Origin: an uncultured Collinsella sp.
GTDB taxonomy: Bacteria > Actinomycetota > Coriobacteriia > Coriobacteriales > Coriobacteriaceae
DNA length: 5,573 bases
NCBI GenBank assembly: GCA_900757385.1
Contig: CAAENO010000062.1
Coordinates: forward strand, 1 to 5,573
Reading direction: 5' to 3'
Numbering within the stretch: position 1 is the stretch's first letter; every line of letters begins with the position of its first letter. Positions 4,930 to 5,573 of this stretch are shown piece by piece. A program made the position numbers and the translations under genes. Under the pieces are notes generated by a model. It ran no database searches, had not been told where the DNA came from, and saw only the letters and a list, made by a program, of their open reading frames with translations.

Positions 4930-5573
4930 CTACGACAGGAAAATCCTCGTCCTGCCGCACGCGTCAATAACGACCGGCAAACGCATGCCGTCACGTTCGA
5001 CCAAAAAGCGCGCCTGCTGACGGCGCGAGCAGTCACGGCAACGGACCTGCCCCGTCGCATCCGTGGCGCAGGCGCCCTCGGCAGTCAGCAAGCAGTGCTC
5101 GCACACCATGAGCTCGGGGCGGTCGGCGTCGACAGGTCCCAAGACACCGGGGCAAGCGGCAAGCTCGGCAACACGCTCCGCGTCATCGGCGACAAGCTCG
5201 GCAGGCAAATACACACGGCCCGCGCCGAGCCCGCGTAGCCAGGCAAGCGTAACCCGGTTCGCGCAAAACACCGGCGCCGCAACGTCAAACGCCACGCCCA
5301 GCTCACGCGCCATCGCCACCTGTCCCAGATTGCGGCAGACGACGCGCCCGGCACGCCGCATAAGCGAGCGGGTACGCGAGGCATCGGCTGCGCGACAGAC
5401 CTCGTCGAGCACCACGGTCGCATGGGACAGATCGCGCTCGCCACACGGGTCGGCATCCATCAGCTGCCAGGCAAAGACCATGCGAGCGGAAGCCCCCTTT
5501 TCCGTCGGCTCCGTCAACGCCGCCTCAGGCACGTCGCCAACAGCCACGGCGCCCTCATGGGGCAGTATCTCAA
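4930..5573 (-). CDS. Peptidase U32 family protein, C-terminal part (5' end outside window)
   Basis: The frame is open from the right edge to TAG 4930-4932 and gives about 213 visible codons. The GTG at 5547 is probably internal, because the upstream codons (EILPHEGA) read as continuing protein. Numbering from that GTG, NRVTLAWLRGLGAGRVYLPAEL (98-119) is the strand/helix repeat typical of the U32 barrel. LMVCEHC (146-152) then opens a cysteine-rich segment with Cys149, Cys152, Cys160, Cys170 and Cys173. The ending, FLVERDGMRLPVVIDACGRTRIFLS (181-205), is the characteristic U32 tail. The family is annotated as collagenase-like peptidase, but studied members such as RlhA and TrhP take part in RNA hydroxylation, and the cysteines may bind an Fe-S cluster. 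Which applies here cannot be told without the N-terminal part. It lies 97 bp upstream of tyrS in the same direction, and a translation-related role would fit that neighbour. Confidence 0.8.
   Translation of the reverse strand, partial: EILPHEGAVAVGDVPEAALTEPTEKGASARMVFAWQLMDADPCGERDLSHATVVLDEVCRAADASRTRSLMRRAGRVVCRNLGQVAMARELGVAFDVAAPVFCANRVTLAWLRGLGAGRVYLPAELVADDAERVAELAACPGVLGPVDADRPELMVCEHCLLTAEGACATDATGQVRCRDCSRRQQARFLVERDGMRLPVVIDACGRTRIFLS

Overview
The window is a compact, GC-rich bacterial chromosomal segment. Gene content, base composition and an intergenic repeat family built on a GTCCCC/GGGGAC core suggest a Collinsella-like member of the Coriobacteriia (Actinomycetota). That placement rests on recognition, not on a search. 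All five genes look like ordinary chromosomal genes. No transposase, phage gene, CRISPR array, rRNA or tRNA was seen.

Layout: positions 1-378 (+) hold the C-terminal part of a Cof-type HAD phosphatase whose start lies before the window. It converges on a complete second Cof-type HAD phosphatase (523-1317, -), and a repeat cluster fills the 144 bp between their stops. Upstream of the second HAD gene is a 206-bp gap with a long imperfect inverted repeat that buries that gene's ribosome binding site, and a pair of GTCCCC repeats. Next is a complete adenine deaminase, ade (1524-3344, -), whose TAG stop lies inside one of these repeats. A 276-bp gap follows with an ade leader hairpin, a weak promoter candidate, a third repeat cluster and a clear intrinsic terminator for the next gene. 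That gene is a complete tyrosyl-tRNA synthetase, tyrS (3621-4832, -). At the right edge is the C-terminal part of a peptidase U32-family protein (4930-5573, -), whose start lies beyond the window.

The four minus-strand genes share an orientation but do not form one obvious operon. tyrS has its own terminator, and ade appears to have its own leader. U32 and tyrS are 97 bp apart with no terminator seen between them and may be co-transcribed. HAD2 could be reached by readthrough from ade, because the only terminator-like hairpin between them overlaps the HAD2 leader. Functions are housekeeping: purine salvage (adenine to hypoxanthine), tRNA charging with tyrosine, a U32 protein (family linked to RNA hydroxylation or proteolysis), and two phosphatases of unknown substrate.

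The most interesting material is between the genes. Three intergenic loci carry modular repeats in which GTCCCC cores recur at exactly 27 nt (plus one 33-nt step), around different short palindromic or hairpin centres. The second item is the 26-bp-arm hairpin over the HAD2 ribosome binding site.
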